Assembly: GCA_036435485.1 (NCBI GenBank)
Contig: CM071596.1
Coordinates: 141,311,501 to 141,375,500 of the forward strand
Origin: Saposhnikovia divaricata
Lineage: Eukaryota > Streptophyta > Magnoliopsida > Apiales > Apiaceae
DNA length: 64,000 nt
Direction: 5' to 3'
Shown here: piece by piece, positions 43,407-54,871 of the stretch
Position numbering within the stretch: position 1 is the first letter of the stretch
Layout of the letters: every line of letters begins with the position of its first letter
Translations under genes and position numbers: made by a program
The notes under the pieces: generated by a model
The model's database searches: none
Seen by the model: only the letters and a program-made list of their open reading frames with translations
Told to the model about the DNA's origin: nothing

Positions 43407-45455
43407 ATGGAGTGTCTACCAAAGGCCATCAAGCACAAAGAAATAGCAGAGAAGAAGATGTTAGTGGATGACTTTCAAGGGGGTCGGACTAGTGCAATGG
43501 AGGCATATAAACTTTTCCCTCAACTACAAAACATTTCTCAGATCTTAGCAGTTTGTGATGTTCATTGTGCTGCACAAAAAAGAGTATGTGGCTCTGAAAA
43601 GGACTGGTATGAAATCCTTCAAGTTGAAAGACTAGCTGATGATGCTACCATTAAGAAGCAGTACAGGAAACTTGCTCTATTACTTCATCCGGATAAGAAC
43701 AAATTTCCTGGTGCAGAAGCTGCTTTTAAGCTGATTGGTGAAGCGAACATGGTGCTCTCTGATAAAGAAAAAAGAGCTTCCTTTGACATCAGACTTAGGG
43801 CCTCGGTGACTGCCGCTATACCCAAGGCCCCGCCTAGACAAAGGAAAACAAAATCTGTTGTAAAGAAAGCAGAGGAAGTTACAAACATGAAGCCAAATGT
43901 CTCTAGTCCTCAATTCAATAAGAATTATCATAAACAACCAACAATCCCCAATATGTTTTCCCATTTAAGAAGATTCTTTTGTCATCTCTGTAAGTCTTGG
44001 TATCCAATAAAGCCTTTAGGCAGGGTCACTTCCTGTCCTAATTGCTTCAAGGAAAATGTTTTTGATCACCAAGGTGCACCTCCAGAATCTAAGAAGGATA
44101 ATATCAAGCCTCAAGGTGGCAATGCATTTCCTAAGCAGACGCAGGTTCCACTGCAGGCCTTTAAAGTTGGGGTACCAAATACAGGAAAGTTTCCTAGTTC
44201 GCAATTGTGTTCCGAAGTGAATCCTGGAAAGAAGTTTGGGTCTGAACATCTTAAACAAACTGGTTGTACTATCAAAGTTGGTGCGCAAGGTACAAAGTTT
44301 ACTACTACTCATTTGGGAGATGAAGCAAATTTTTTTCCATATTTTGGTGCAGAACACATGAAACATACTGTTGGCACTAATGGAACTAATGGCTCGGTCA
44401 AGAGCAAAGTTGAAGATGTTAGTTCAGGGGCCACAGTGTCCAATGCCGAGTCAGCAAAGGCTAAGGTTTCAAGTATTTCCAAAGACAAAAATAGGAAAAG
44501 GAGGCAATCTGAAGCAGACATAACTGAGAACTATGGTGACAGAAGTTCTGAAAGAGAAGGGGCAACTTCTGAAAAAAGTAAGGGAAATCCAACTGCAAGT
44601 TGTAAAGTTGTCCAGGAGAGTGTTAACTCTACTAGAAAATCATCTCGAAAAAGGAAGGATGTATCTTACAATGAAAGTATCGGTGAAGATGATGGCTTTA
44701 TGAGTCCATACGATAAAACTTTGAAGGATGCTAAAGGTGAAGCTGCTAATGCAGCTCATGTTCCTCCTGCTGCAGTAGGGGATGAGTATCCTGATCCAGA
44801 GTTCAGTGATTTTGACAAGATTAGAAACCAAAACTCTGTTTCTGTTAATCAAATCTGGGCTTGTTATGATACAGTTGATGGCATGCCAAGGTTTTATGCC
44901 AAAATTAAGAAGGTTCATTTGCTTAAATCTAAGTTGTGTATTGCTTGGCTAGAGGCTGATCCTGAGAGGCAAGAGGAGACTGATTGGGTAAATGAGGACT
45001 TACCAGTAAGTTGTGGTAAATATATATGTGTGGAGACCGAAGAAGAAACTATAGATTATCATACATTGTCTCATCTAGTTGGGGTTGAAAAAGGAAACAA
45101 CAAGGATACTTATATTGTATATCCTAAAAAGGGGGAGATTTGGGCCCTCTTCACAAACTGGGACATTAGATGGAGCTCGGATCCTGATTTACATAGGAAA
45201 AACAAATTGGAGTTTGTGGAGATTCTTTCTGATTTTTGCCTTAATACTGGGATTAAAGTTGGAATTTTGGGAAAAGTCAAAGGGTTTATAAGCCTTTATC
45301 ATAGGACAGAAGGAGCGTCAATTCTGATACCATCTAGTGAAATGCTTAGATTTTCCCACCAAATTCCTTCATTTAAAATGGCTGGCTCTGAAGGAGTAGG
45401 TGTCCCCCCCGGTTCTTTTGAACTTGATCCCGCAGCTCTACCCATGGATCATTAA
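43407..45455 (+). CDS. J-domain (DnaJ/Hsp40) protein with DUF3444
   Basis: 682 codons, uninterrupted. The start chosen is the ATG at 43407 (MECLPKAIKHKEIAEKKMLV); the open frame extends seven codons further upstream, but only to a TTG. Plant relatives begin with the same MEC...KEIAEKKM helix. Residues 66-128 form the J domain (DWYEILQVE) with the HPD tripeptide at 94-96, which stimulates Hsp70 ATPase. Residues 190-216 hold a C-x2-C...C-x2-C motif (Cys 192, 195, 210, 213). A basic, Ser/Lys-rich linker with RKSSRKRKD follows, a possible nuclear localisation signal. Residues about 470-665 are DUF3444 (FSDFDKIRNQNSVSVNQIWA). There is no signal peptide or membrane span, so cytosol or nucleus is likely. 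Its client is unknown. It is the only intact host gene seen here. Confidence 0.93.
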   Translation: MECLPKAIKHKEIAEKKMLVDDFQGGRTSAMEAYKLFPQLQNISQILAVCDVHCAAQKRVCGSEKDWYEILQVERLADDATIKKQYRKLALLLHPDKNKFPGAEAAFKLIGEANMVLSDKEKRASFDIRLRASVTAAIPKAPPRQRKTKSVVKKAEEVTNMKPNVSSPQFNKNYHKQPTIPNMFSHLRRFFCHLCKSWYPIKPLGRVTSCPNCFKENVFDHQGAPPESKKDNIKPQGGNAFPKQTQVPLQAFKVGVPNTGKFPSSQLCSEVNPGKKFGSEHLKQTGCTIKVGAQGTKFTTTHLGDEANFFPYFGAEHMKHTVGTNGTNGSVKSKVEDVSSGATVSNAESAKAKVSSISKDKNRKRRQSEADITENYGDRSSEREGATSEKSKGNPTASCKVVQESVNSTRKSSRKRKDVSYNESIGEDDGFMSPYDKTLKDAKGEAANAAHVPPAAVGDEYPDPEFSDFDKIRNQNSVSVNQIWACYDTVDGMPRFYAKIKKVHLLKSKLCIAWLEADPERQEETDWVNEDLPVSCGKYICVETEEETIDYHTLSHLVGVEKGNNKDTYIVYPKKGEIWALFTNWDIRWSSDPDLHRKNKLEFVEILSDFCLNTGIKVGILGKVKGFISLYHRTEGASILIPSSEMLRFSHQIPSFKMAGSEGVGVPPGSFELDPAALPMDH

Positions 45456-46050
45456 GGCCTTGACAGTTTTGAAGCCCTGAGTTGAAATCACAGTATAGTT
45501 GGCGAGGAAGCTGATATGAAGGTGCCTGCCTAGTTTATTAAATGATCTACCAGACTTTTGTAAGTTAATTTTTAAATTTCAACTCTTTTGGCTTCAGAGT
45601 ATTGTATGTAGAGCAATTAAGATTTAGGACTAGGGTTGAATCAGGACTGCAGATATATGGCCATATCGTATATCATCGACCGGAAATTTGTCCAACATGT
45701 TTTGCTTTTTGTTTCTGGTAGTTCTACTATTCGGAGATATTAAGTGATGGAATTTTCTGTTTTCACAATATATTCTTGAAATGTTTTCTGGACTTGCATC
45801 TTCACATTTTAGGCAAAACTAATTTCATTTTAGGTGTCCAGGTGACATTATGTATGTGTAGACATATATTATACTTTAGTTGTCTAGGTGACAATATTTT
45901 AACTTTTAAGTATAAATGAAACGAGGCTCATTGTGGGGATGAACCTTTAATACGAGGCTACCATGAGACTTGTGTGACATTTTTGACTTCTACAACATAC
46001 AATATTTAGGACAAAGGTTGCAAGGAAACTAGATAACTCTGGACTCTGGA
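45456..46050 (+). other. 3' flank of the J-protein gene
   Basis: Contains the 3' UTR and downstream sequence. No further frame. No unambiguous poly-A signal was fixed. It ends at the GGTTTTAC duplication (46051-46058) of the MITE. Confidence 0.45.
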
Positions 46051-46058
46051 GGTTTTAC

Positions 46059-46635
46059 CCGTGTGTTGTTTAAGGCGCTAATTCTAAAAAAGCGCAAGAC
46101 CTAATTTTGAAGCGCGACACGCGAATCACCATTAATTGGGCGCTTTTTGACCCAAAAAAAGTATTCACAAATTTAACAAGAAAATAATACTTGACATATC
46201 CTAAACACTCAAAAATTATAGGACACATATATAAGATGATAAATATGTCAATAATGTAGTATTAAACAATGATATTCAATAATTCAGGACTTCAAAGTCT
46301 TTTCCTTCAATCTCCGCCCCCTTAAATTCTTGCTCTTTGCCTCGTCATCTTTATTTATTAGACTTAAAGAAGATGCTCCATAAGTTACATTTGTGTGAAA
46401 CACTAAAGAGGGGTTTTTTTTCTTTACATTTCTTTTTAAGTGTAATTTTATCTTTTGCTAATCTGAGTGCTTTTTGTGCTTCTTAGCGCTTTCTTTTTGC
46501 GTTTAATCGCGCTTCATGAGCGCTTTTTGGACGATTTCAGAATTGCACTAAATCGCACAATTCTAAATCACATACCTTGCGCCTAAGCGCGAAGCGCCAT
46601 TAATCGCGCAATTAAGCGTGCCTTTAACAACACTG
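46059..46635. mobile_element. hAT-like MITE, 577 bp
   Basis: Bounded by perfect 8-bp target duplications GGTTTTAC (46051-46058 and 46636-46643), the length typical of hAT transposons. Terminal inverted repeats: the left starts CCGTGTGTTGTTTAAGGCGC, and the right (reverse complement) starts CAGTGTTGTTAAAGGCACGC. Subterminal regions are packed with GCGC-containing motifs such as aagcgc and gcgctttt in both orientations. It has no coding capacity, so it would need a transposase from elsewhere. It lies about 600 bp after the stop codon of the J-protein gene. Confidence 0.85.
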
Positions 46636-46649
46636 GGTTTTACGCAAAA

Positions 46650-46763
46650 TGTCGTGTATTTTGTGTTATAAATTCCCGTTTCCTGTCTTTGCGTAAATTA
46701 AATACGGGGATTATAACAGTCAATAATAATAACAGATATTGACAGATGAACACCAAGATTTAT
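46650..46763 (-). repeat. Distal part of the Tork-like 3' LTR
   Basis: The U5-side piece of the LTR, separated from 58472-59032 by the chromovirus. The TTTAT at 46759-46763 is the target duplicated on insertion. In element orientation it carries atcttggtgttcatctgtc, a common Tork-like LTR phrase. The exact left end is uncertain. Confidence 0.55.
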
Positions 46764-49700
46764 TGTAACGCCCCCAAATCCACCCTGACAGGGGACCCGG
46801 GTCGTCACATTGTCTCAATATCCTGTAGCACAAGTTACACAATAGCAAAGCAAAATATATAATACAACGGAGCATAAAATGTCCCACTCCGCAGATCCAA
46901 GATCGTCTTCACAGCGTAATACAAAACAACTTGGTACATCTCGAATTAATATATTACAAAAGTTCACATCAATAGAAATATAAAGATTCCAGTTGGATCT
47001 TCTAATTGTTGTCGCCATAGCCTTGCGCTTTCCCTTTCCCTTTATAGCCCTGGCTGGACGTCTCGCCTTTCTCCGTCTTGACAGCTGAACAAAATGTTGT
47101 AAAGCAAGAATGAGCAACTATAGTGCTCAGCAAGTTCTCTTCTCGCTCGGTATATAAATATAATAAGGTTTACCGAAATAAGTACTCAAAATTTTAATAT
47201 CGAATGTAACAATGTGATTTGACTCAAATTTATCTTGAAAATATCATACTCGAAAGGCTCAAAACTCATCTCAAAACAGAATACTCAAAAGACTCATTTG
47301 ATATAACTCTGATAACTCATGATGTAAGAATGAACTGGTCTTCCACCTCTCCGTATCTCGGTGGGGCGATCAACTAACCAACCAAGAATACCGGCCTCCG
47401 ATGACACCGCACTTCGCCCGATCACGGCTACAATACGATATCAACTATAATATATATGTATGAATGCTAGCATCATAATGGTTATCAATTCAACCAAGGC
47501 AACGAATGCCTAAATATTCTCGGGTCCGTAAAACGGTACACGAGTCTCTCTTTCTCTATAAAGGGCCTCTTGCCCAAAATTGACCAGTAGAATACAGAAT
47601 TCCCGAATAGTTGGGTACAGATAACTTGAGATAACTCTTTCAGAAAATATTTACAAATCTGGCGGACTGCCAGTATGACTCAATTTCACCACCAATCCGA
47701 ACAATGGACTGATGTAAATCCTCAATAATAATTTATCGGTTGACATGAACAAAATGCCAAACCTTGACAATAAAATCGACTATCTCGAACCTATGAGAAT
47801 AGTCCTAAGATTAAAGTAATTGGGAGTCGTACTGAACAATTAGTACTTCTCGATATTTATAATACTCAACATTGATGAACGTTTAAATAGAATATTTTTC
47901 ACTTGATCGACGAAGAAAAATCTCTAATAATTATAATTTTAAACTCCTATCGGTTAGTTCAAACGAGGAACTAACTGAAAGATAATCAATAAATAACGAT
48001 TGAATTTGTACAATAAATTCAATCGAAAAGAATAAATTTAACTATCTCGGACGAATGAGATTAGTTTCACTGAATAAAATAATAGTCGTCTCGAATTAAT
48101 GAGACCGATCCGATATCAATTAAATTGTTTCTACGCTTATAAGGATTATAATTCTCAAATAAACTAACTTGACAATATAATAATATTTAACAAGAAATAA
48201 TTCTCAAAAGAAATTATTGCATCAAATAGAGCAACAGATAATCTCAATATATAATATCTCAAAAATAATTAAGAAATTAAATAACACGAACAGAAATCCA
48301 CAGTTTCCAAAAGTTAGGGTGAGAACGAACTTGCCTCGATCACGAAGTGCAAATGAATGCAGATAAAAATTATACTCTACCCGTGAACTTGGCGTCGATC
48401 TACGTCTCGAGAATTATTCTCTAAAAATGGCAACCAGAAATACGTGAGCGATTCTTCAGAATGAAAAATTCCCGATCCGATAATATAATTAATAATATAA
48501 TAATAAAATATCTCTCGAAGAATTAACGTAAAATAATTCCCGGATAAATAAATCTCTCTTCGAACTCAGGAATCAAATCTCGAAAATAAATCCTATTTTT
48601 AATATCTGGAAATCTAAATTCTTACTCAAAATGAAAAATTCAAACATCCATTTTTTATTCAATTTAAATCCAAAATAATTATTCTCAATTTAAAATAATT
48701 CATCAAAGAATTCTACTTTTAAGCAACCACATAAATTCTAATTTATTTAAACTCATTAATAACAAATTTAATCTCTAAATTAAATCTGACTCGATCCGGT
48801 TAATTAAAATAAACCGGAAAATATTAAAAACAGCTTTCCAAAATAAAATCATATATTATTCTATTTATTCACAAATATGCCCTTTTTATAATAAATCTCT
48901 AATTTGTTTTCAAAATCACATAATAATACTTATTTAATTAATAAAATAATAAATTCTAAATTACGTCTAAGAACTCTAAATAATTCTATTTAACTAATTA
49001 AATAATTATACCATTTCTATTAAACTATTTTATTTCTCAAAATTTTAAATCGCAAACCAAATAAATAAGTATCGATTTTAAACATTCAATCGTTAATTTA
49101 CTAAAACTGTATCGTTTTATTTTTATTTTATTCAACATCGATGTGGGTCCCACCTGCACCGTATGGGTCCCACCTGCACCTCTCTCTCTCGACCACTTCT
49201 CTCCCTCAACTACCTTTGTTTTTCTCCCAATCTCCCTGCTCTCTCTTTCAATCTCTCTCCCTCTCCTGGTTCTCTCTCTCTCTCTCTCTCTATCGTATCT
49301 CTCGAATCTCTCTTCTCCACAATCCCTCTTATCTCCCTCTGTACTCCCCGATTCCTCTTCCTCCTCTATTCTCTATCTCTCACGCCACTGCCTCCATTTG
49401 GCACAACCACAACAACACCCATCCCAATCTCTCTCCCTCTCTTCCAGCCCCCATCTCACTCAACTCCCTTTCTTCGCCTCTAACAATCTCTTCGACGACA
49501 ACACAACATCAACATCCACCACCAGTTTCAACCAAGCCAACACCACCACCACAGCGGTGGTGGCCGTCTCCGATTTCAACCACATACCGTCCACTACACT
49601 ACCTCTACTTTACTCCGGTTCACCCCAAATCAAATAACAATCACCAATCGGGAAAAACGCACGACTTCAGCCTACCGGATTTAACAACGAAATCGACATT

Positions 49701-50354
49701 AGAACAAAGAAATTAACAGAAAACGAAAAGTAAACTACCTGCAGTTTATTTGTACTCTGTTTGTGTATAAGTTTGGTTTTGGTCTCTGTACTTTGTGTTT
49801 GGTATGAAAATATATGGTGGAGCTTTTGTGTTTTAAGAGAAAAAGAGTGAAGTTGTTTGTGTATATAAAGAATAACCGAGTTTTTCTGTTTAATCATTTG
49901 AATTAACAAATGTGGGGGACAAAACATTGTGGAATATTTGGTGGTATAAGACATAATCATTTTTTTGGTAAGTGGATAATTATTTAAATAAAAAAAATAA
50001 AATAAATAAATAAATAAAATAAAATATGGGGAACAATTTAAGTGCAGGAAATAATGGTCATGATTAGGGAAATATTTGGTGAAAAGGATTGGTTTTCCTC
50101 GGCTGGCTAATTAAGACGAAACTTTAATTTCGTTTCATAAATAAATTCGACCCAAAATTGAAATCCTATTTCTCTAAATTTCCCAATTTTAATAAATACC
50201 AAATAAATATAATTAAATAGATATAATACGAATATATAAAATTTTAAAAATTAAAAAAAACGCGCTAAATAAAAAAATATACTAGTGCATCGCTCTTAAA
50301 TAAAATTTAAATATCGAGTAGGAAAGTTTTATTCGAAAATTCGCGGTTATTACA
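46764..50354 (-). repeat. 3' LTR of the chromovirus
   Basis: 3591 bp. On the minus strand it starts TGTAATAACCGCG and ends GGGGGCGTTACA. A CT-rich tract around 49185-49470 creates long Ser/Leu-rich plus-strand open frames that are not genes, and the minus-strand frame at 46815-47117 occurs identically in both LTRs. Confidence 0.93.
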
Positions 50355-50367
50355 GTCTTCCCCCCTT
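50355..50367 (-). other. Polypurine tract of the chromovirus
   Basis: AAGGGGGGAAGAC on the minus strand, directly before the LTR start TGTAATAACC. Confidence 0.75.
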
Positions 50368-50393
50368 ATAGGATTCCGTCCTCGGAATCAAAA

Positions 50394-51110
50394 TTACGCA
50401 CTAAACAAATCAGGATATTTATTTCGCATTTCGCTTTCTAATTCCCACGTGGCTTCCTCAACCTGGTGGTTTCTCCAAAGTACTTTCACTAAATTTACTT
50501 TCTTAGTTCTTAACTCTTGCACTTTGTAATCTAGGATCTCTACTGGCTTTTCTTCGTACGATAAATCAGGACCAATTTCCACTGGCTCGTAAGTTATAAC
50601 ATGCCTGAAATCAGAATGGTATTCTCTTAACGCAGAAACATGAAACACATCGTGGATATGCTAAAGGTCTGGAGGTAGAGCCAACTGATAAGCTAGTGGT
50701 CCTATCTTCTTGAGAATCTCAAAAGGTCCTATATATCTGGGGCTCAACTTGCCTTTCTTTCTGAACCTCATAACTCCCTCCCAAGGTGAAACTTTCAACA
50801 TCACTTTATCTCCTACTTCAAATGCTTTGTCTTTCCTCTTTTGATTTGCATACTTCCTCTGTCGATCTTGAGCTGCAACTAACCTTTTTCGAATAACCTC
50901 GGTTGCTTGCTTAGTTTGTTGAAGTAATTCCGGTCCTAGTATCTTTCTTTCTCCTACTTCATCCCAACTTCCTTTAAAATCAAGTGCACAGGCTCTTAAC
51001 ATATCTTCAATTGTTTGAATCGTCCTTTCACTTTGTCCGTCGGTCTGTGGATGATATGCAGTGCTCAGATTTAACTTCGTGCCAAGACATTCTTGAAAAC
51101 TTTTCCAAAA
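50394..51110 (-). pseudogene. Chromovirus integrase C-terminus and chromodomain
   Basis: Frame 50661-51002 reads AQDRQRKYANQKRKDKAFEV, GDKVMLKVSPWEGVMRF and KGKLSPRYIGPFEILKKIG, the GPY/F-type integrase C-terminus. After a TAG (50658-50660, Gln expected) the frame 50394-50648 continues HVSALREYHSDFRHVI, then the chromodomain EKPVEILDYKVQELR and VKVLWRNHQVEEATWELES. The chromodomain is thought to steer integration to particular chromatin, and aromatic residues at the cage positions appear mostly kept. Sequence between 51003 and 51110 belongs to the integrase core (TAYHPQTDGQSERTIQTIED). Confidence 0.9.
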
Positions 51111-52310
51111 TCAAGAAGTAAAACGGGCATCTCTATCAGATACAATTGAAACAGGTACTCCGTGACGAACTACAATCTCCTTTAGGTATATGTTCACCAA
51201 TCTCTCAACGGAATACTTATCACTAATTGGTAGGAAATGCGCAGATTTAGTGAGTCGGTCGACAATAACCCAAATAGCATCGTGGCTGGCTCTAGTTCGG
51301 GGCAATCCTACGACAAAATCCATGGTAATATGCTTCCATTTCAACTCGGGTATCTCTAAAGGTTGTAGAAGTCCACTTGGTCGTTGATGTTCTGCCTTCA
51401 CTTTCTGACATGTCAAACACTTACTTACCCATTCTGCAATCTCCCTCTTCATGTTGGGCCACCAATAGTTCAACTTGATGTCTTGATACATTTTTGTGCT
51501 CCCTGGGTGAATGGAATATCTCGAGTTATGCGCTTCACTCATAATTTCTTCCTTCAACTCTGTAACATTAGGAATCCATATTCTCGATGCAAATCGCTTA
51601 ATTCCCTTATCATCTTTTGAACTTAGAAATTCTTCTCCGGTCAACTCTGATCTTCTTTCTTCCATTACTTGTTCTTGACAACGGCGAATCTTCTCGAGTA
51701 ACTCCGGTTGAAACTTAATGCTGTAAACTTTTTCATGGTTTTGGACTGGGACCTTGACTTCTAATTCCATTTTCTCAAATTCTCTGACCAATTCTTCTGA
51801 GGTTGTCAACAAGTTTAGTCTCTCCTTTCTACTTAATGCATCAGCTACAACATTAGCCTTCCCTGGGTGGTAGTTTATCGAGCAATCATAGTCCTTGATC
51901 AATTCTAACCATCTTCTCTGTCTCATGTTTAATTCCTTCTGCGTGAATATATACTTTAAGCTCTTGTGATCTGTGTAAATCTCACATTTCTCTCCATAAA
52001 GGTAATGTCTCCAAATCTTGAGTGCAAAAACAATAGCAGCAAGTTCCAAATCGTGAGTAGGGTAACGGGACTCATACTCCTTCAATTGTCGAGAGGCATA
52101 AGCTATTACTTTTCCGTGTTGCATCAAAACACATCCTAAACCCTTGTGAGAAGCGTCGCTGAAAATTACGAAATCGCCTTTCTTATCGGGTAAGATCAAC
52201 ACCGGGGCAGTAGTCAATCTCTTCTTCAATTCTTGAAAGCTTTCTTCGCATTTGGGGGTCCATTCGAACTTTTCACTCTTTCTGGTAAGTCGAGTCAGTG
52301 GCGTAGCTAT
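51111..52310 (-). pseudogene. Chromovirus RNase H and integrase core
   Basis: A 372-codon open frame (51111-52229) with its short upstream part to 52310. RNase H: VIFSDASHKGLGCVL, EYESRYPTHDLELAAIVFAL, YTDHKSLKYIFTQKELNMRQ, NVVADALSRK. Integrase: zinc-binding HNSRYSIHPGSTKMY with CLTCQKVKAEHQ, then HITMDFVVGLPRT and IVSDRDARF (first two catalytic Asp). A TGA at 51108-51110, where Arg is usual, separates the last catalytic Glu (GQSERTIQ, near 51030). A TAG near 52310-52312 replaces a Lys codon upstream. Confidence 0.9.
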
Positions 52311-53090
52311 CTATGAGAAATCCTTCACGAATCTACGATAGTATCGAGCCAATCCAAGGAAACTTCTAACTTCGGTTGGAGTCTTGGGTCTCTCCCAATC
52401 TGCTACGGCTTCTATCTTTGCGGGGTCTACAGAAATCCCTTCGCCGCTTACAATGTGTCCTAAAAATTGAACTTCTTTCAGCCAGAATTCACACTTTGAA
52501 AATTTTGCATATAACTTTCCCTTTCTCAACGCTTCCAGAACTAAACGAAGGTGTTCAGCATGTTCCTCAGGAAACTTCGAGTATATCAAGATGTCATCAA
52601 TAAATACAATCACTTACTTATCTAAGTATCTCTTGAACACATGATTCATTAAATCCATAAAAACAACTGGAGCATTCGTCATTCCGAAAGACATAACTAG
52701 GAATTCGTAATGTCCATACCAGGTCCTAAAGGCCGTCTTAGGAATATCCTCAGGCTTGATCTTTAGTTGATGATAGCCGGATCTCAAATCATTCTTTAAG
52801 AAATGTATAGCTCTCTTAAATTGGTCAAACAAATCGTCGATTCAAGGCAGAGGGTACTTGTTCTTTATGGTAACTTTGTTCAATTCACGAAAATAAATAC
52901 ATAGTCGCATAGATCCGTCCCTCTTCATTACAAACAACATTGGAGCTCCCCACGGGGATACACTTGGTCTGATTACGCCTTTCTCAAGTAATTCTTGCAG
53001 TTGGGTAGCCAACCTTATAACTGTGTTTTCTCTCGGGTTAATAATATTTTTCGTCCAAAATCTCCATTCCTTCCTCATTTGAAGTAGGAA
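52311..53090 (-). pseudogene. Chromovirus reverse transcriptase
   Basis: Three consecutive open pieces in the same phase. 52842-53078: LQELLEKGVIRPSVSPWGAP, VMKRDGSMRLCIYFRELNKV. 52614-52832: DLRSGYHQLKIKPEDIPKTA, FRTWYGHYEFLVMSFGMTNA. 52311-52613: VFIDDILIYSKFPEEHAEHL (catalytic Asp pair), CEFWLKEVQFLGHIVSGEGI. TGA at about 52839-52841 replaces an Arg codon and TAA at about 52611-52613 replaces an aromatic codon. The N-terminal edge fades at about 53090. Confidence 0.9.
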
Positions 53091-54855
53091 TACCCTTCTT
53101 TACGTAGTTTAATTAATAATATTGACCCTCTCCCAGAAATATATATATATTCTGCTCATATAGTCTTGGATTTTTTTTTTTTTAAGGAGCTTGATTCCCC
53201 TATGTTTCACAACATACTTAGTATTGTACTTGCTAAATATCAACTCCATAATTCTAACTTAAAATATCACCATCGTGCCTTCAATAGTTCTCTTTTGCCT
53301 TCCACTAATAACTTTATTTACCATAACATATTAACGGAGATAGTCCTAGCTTATTCAACACTATATAAAGAAAATATTCTACACTTCTCTCAACCATGTT
53401 CTCATTTCTTTTCCTATATGAAAAACGATCACTCTTTCATTAACAAGTAATATATCATCAATGTATACTCAGTATCAACTCGCTTCTCACTTTTAAAGGA
53501 TTGTTCCGCATTCAAACCAAATTCTTAGCACTTTAACACATAACCATGGGACACTACGTAGACTTTCAAAGATCTGACTAGCGAATAATTAGCGTAATAG
53601 TCTATTCATAATTAGAAATTGGTACTCAAACTCGAATTGCTGAAATTCTCTTTTCTGGGAGTAACGTTTCATCACATTCAAATTTCAGTATACCTCCTTG
53701 AAATTCTTAGACACCGATCATTTTAGGATCCATAAGAACTTTGAATAGAGATAACTCATAAAGGAATTAATGTTAAACAAAAACATGTGAATACTCAAGT
53801 TTTGATAGTGAGAATCTTAACAAGGGATTAACTGAGAGATCATGATGATCATTGAACATCTGTTTTGTTGCATGTGTCATTAGGACAACCGTCATAGTAC
53901 ACAAGGTGGCCAGCCTTTAGTACTCTAATGACAAACAACAGTACAGACGGTGGCGTCCCACCAGACTTCAATCACAGAGACTGATAGTCTTCCCCTATAT
54001 ATAGGGTTGTTCATCTCAATATCTCAAAGGGTATCAAATATAGGAATGGGTATTAAATGGATTTGTATTTATGAAAGTACATGATGATGGGTAACTTAAC
54101 CTCTAAACAACATAGGTCCTTTTTCAAGTATGGTAGAAATTGTCTGAGTAAATTCGAATGGTAAGATTTATCGATAATCATTGGTAAGGAAGTTATTAAA
54201 AAAAACGATTTCCTAGCTCAAAGTAAGCTCGTAGGAACAACTATTGATTCTCGAATAAAAGCGACACTTGCAGACCCTGGTAACTCGTCAGGGAAGAAAA
54301 TTTCTAAAAGGGAATGTACGAAAAACACATCAACACAGAGAACTATTTCAACCTCTATAAGTTATATCTCTAGAAAAAAAAATAATGTCGATCACGAAAT
54401 CGTTTAAGAATTTAGCCTCAGACTTGGAACACATAGTTGCATCTTTTTTTAAATCCATCTCTGGTGCACGCACCTCATGTTAGTCCAACTCTGACCGGTA
54501 AGGATATTGACAACATCTACAAAATGTGGAAACTCTCTGCAGGGTAACATCCAATCTTAACAATAATGGAAACTTAGGCACCCTATCTTAAATCAATTGG
54601 GAACTAGGGATCTGTGCGGATAAGGTGTAGGAGATTTGTCTCGAATAGGACGAAAGGCAACAGATCCTGAAATAGACATCTACAAAGGTACAAAAAGTTT
54701 CGGTCACAAACAGGTTCTAGTCGACTATAAATGCATATAAATATATAAGGGTGTAAGGCACTTAGTGCTTAAAATCTCAACATCTTATTAAATCTCTAAA
54801 TTCTCACGTCGTGTCATATTCTTAGGCTCTCACGTTTCCTAAAAATATAACTATT
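53091..54855 (-). other. Chromovirus 5' internal region without recognisable gag or protease
   Basis: Gag and protease should lie here, yet I cannot read a capsid domain, zinc knuckle or protease motif in any frame. The sequence is about 1.75 kb of mixed composition with a T run at 53172-53184. Either gag was deleted and replaced by other sequence, or the lineage has an unusual non-coding leader. A plus-strand frame at 53166-53450 is not similar to anything I recognise. Confidence 0.5.
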
Positions 54856-54867
54856 GCTCTGATACCA
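54856..54867 (-). other. Primer-binding site of the chromovirus
   Basis: TGGTATCAGAGC on the minus strand, four bases (GTTT) after the 5' LTR end GTTACA. A perfect initiator-Met tRNA complement. Confidence 0.85.
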
Positions 54868-54871
54868 AAAC

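Noticed and set aside
46815..47117. Identical 100-codon minus-strand frames at 46815-47117 and 54923-55225
   Set aside because: Both are the same stretch of the two LTRs. Identity reflects LTR duplication and not protein conservation.
49141..49716. Long plus-strand Ser/Leu/Pro-rich open frames, repeated at 57249-57828
   Set aside because: They translate the CT-rich tract of the chromovirus LTR, occur in several overlapping frames and in both LTRs, and have no domain.
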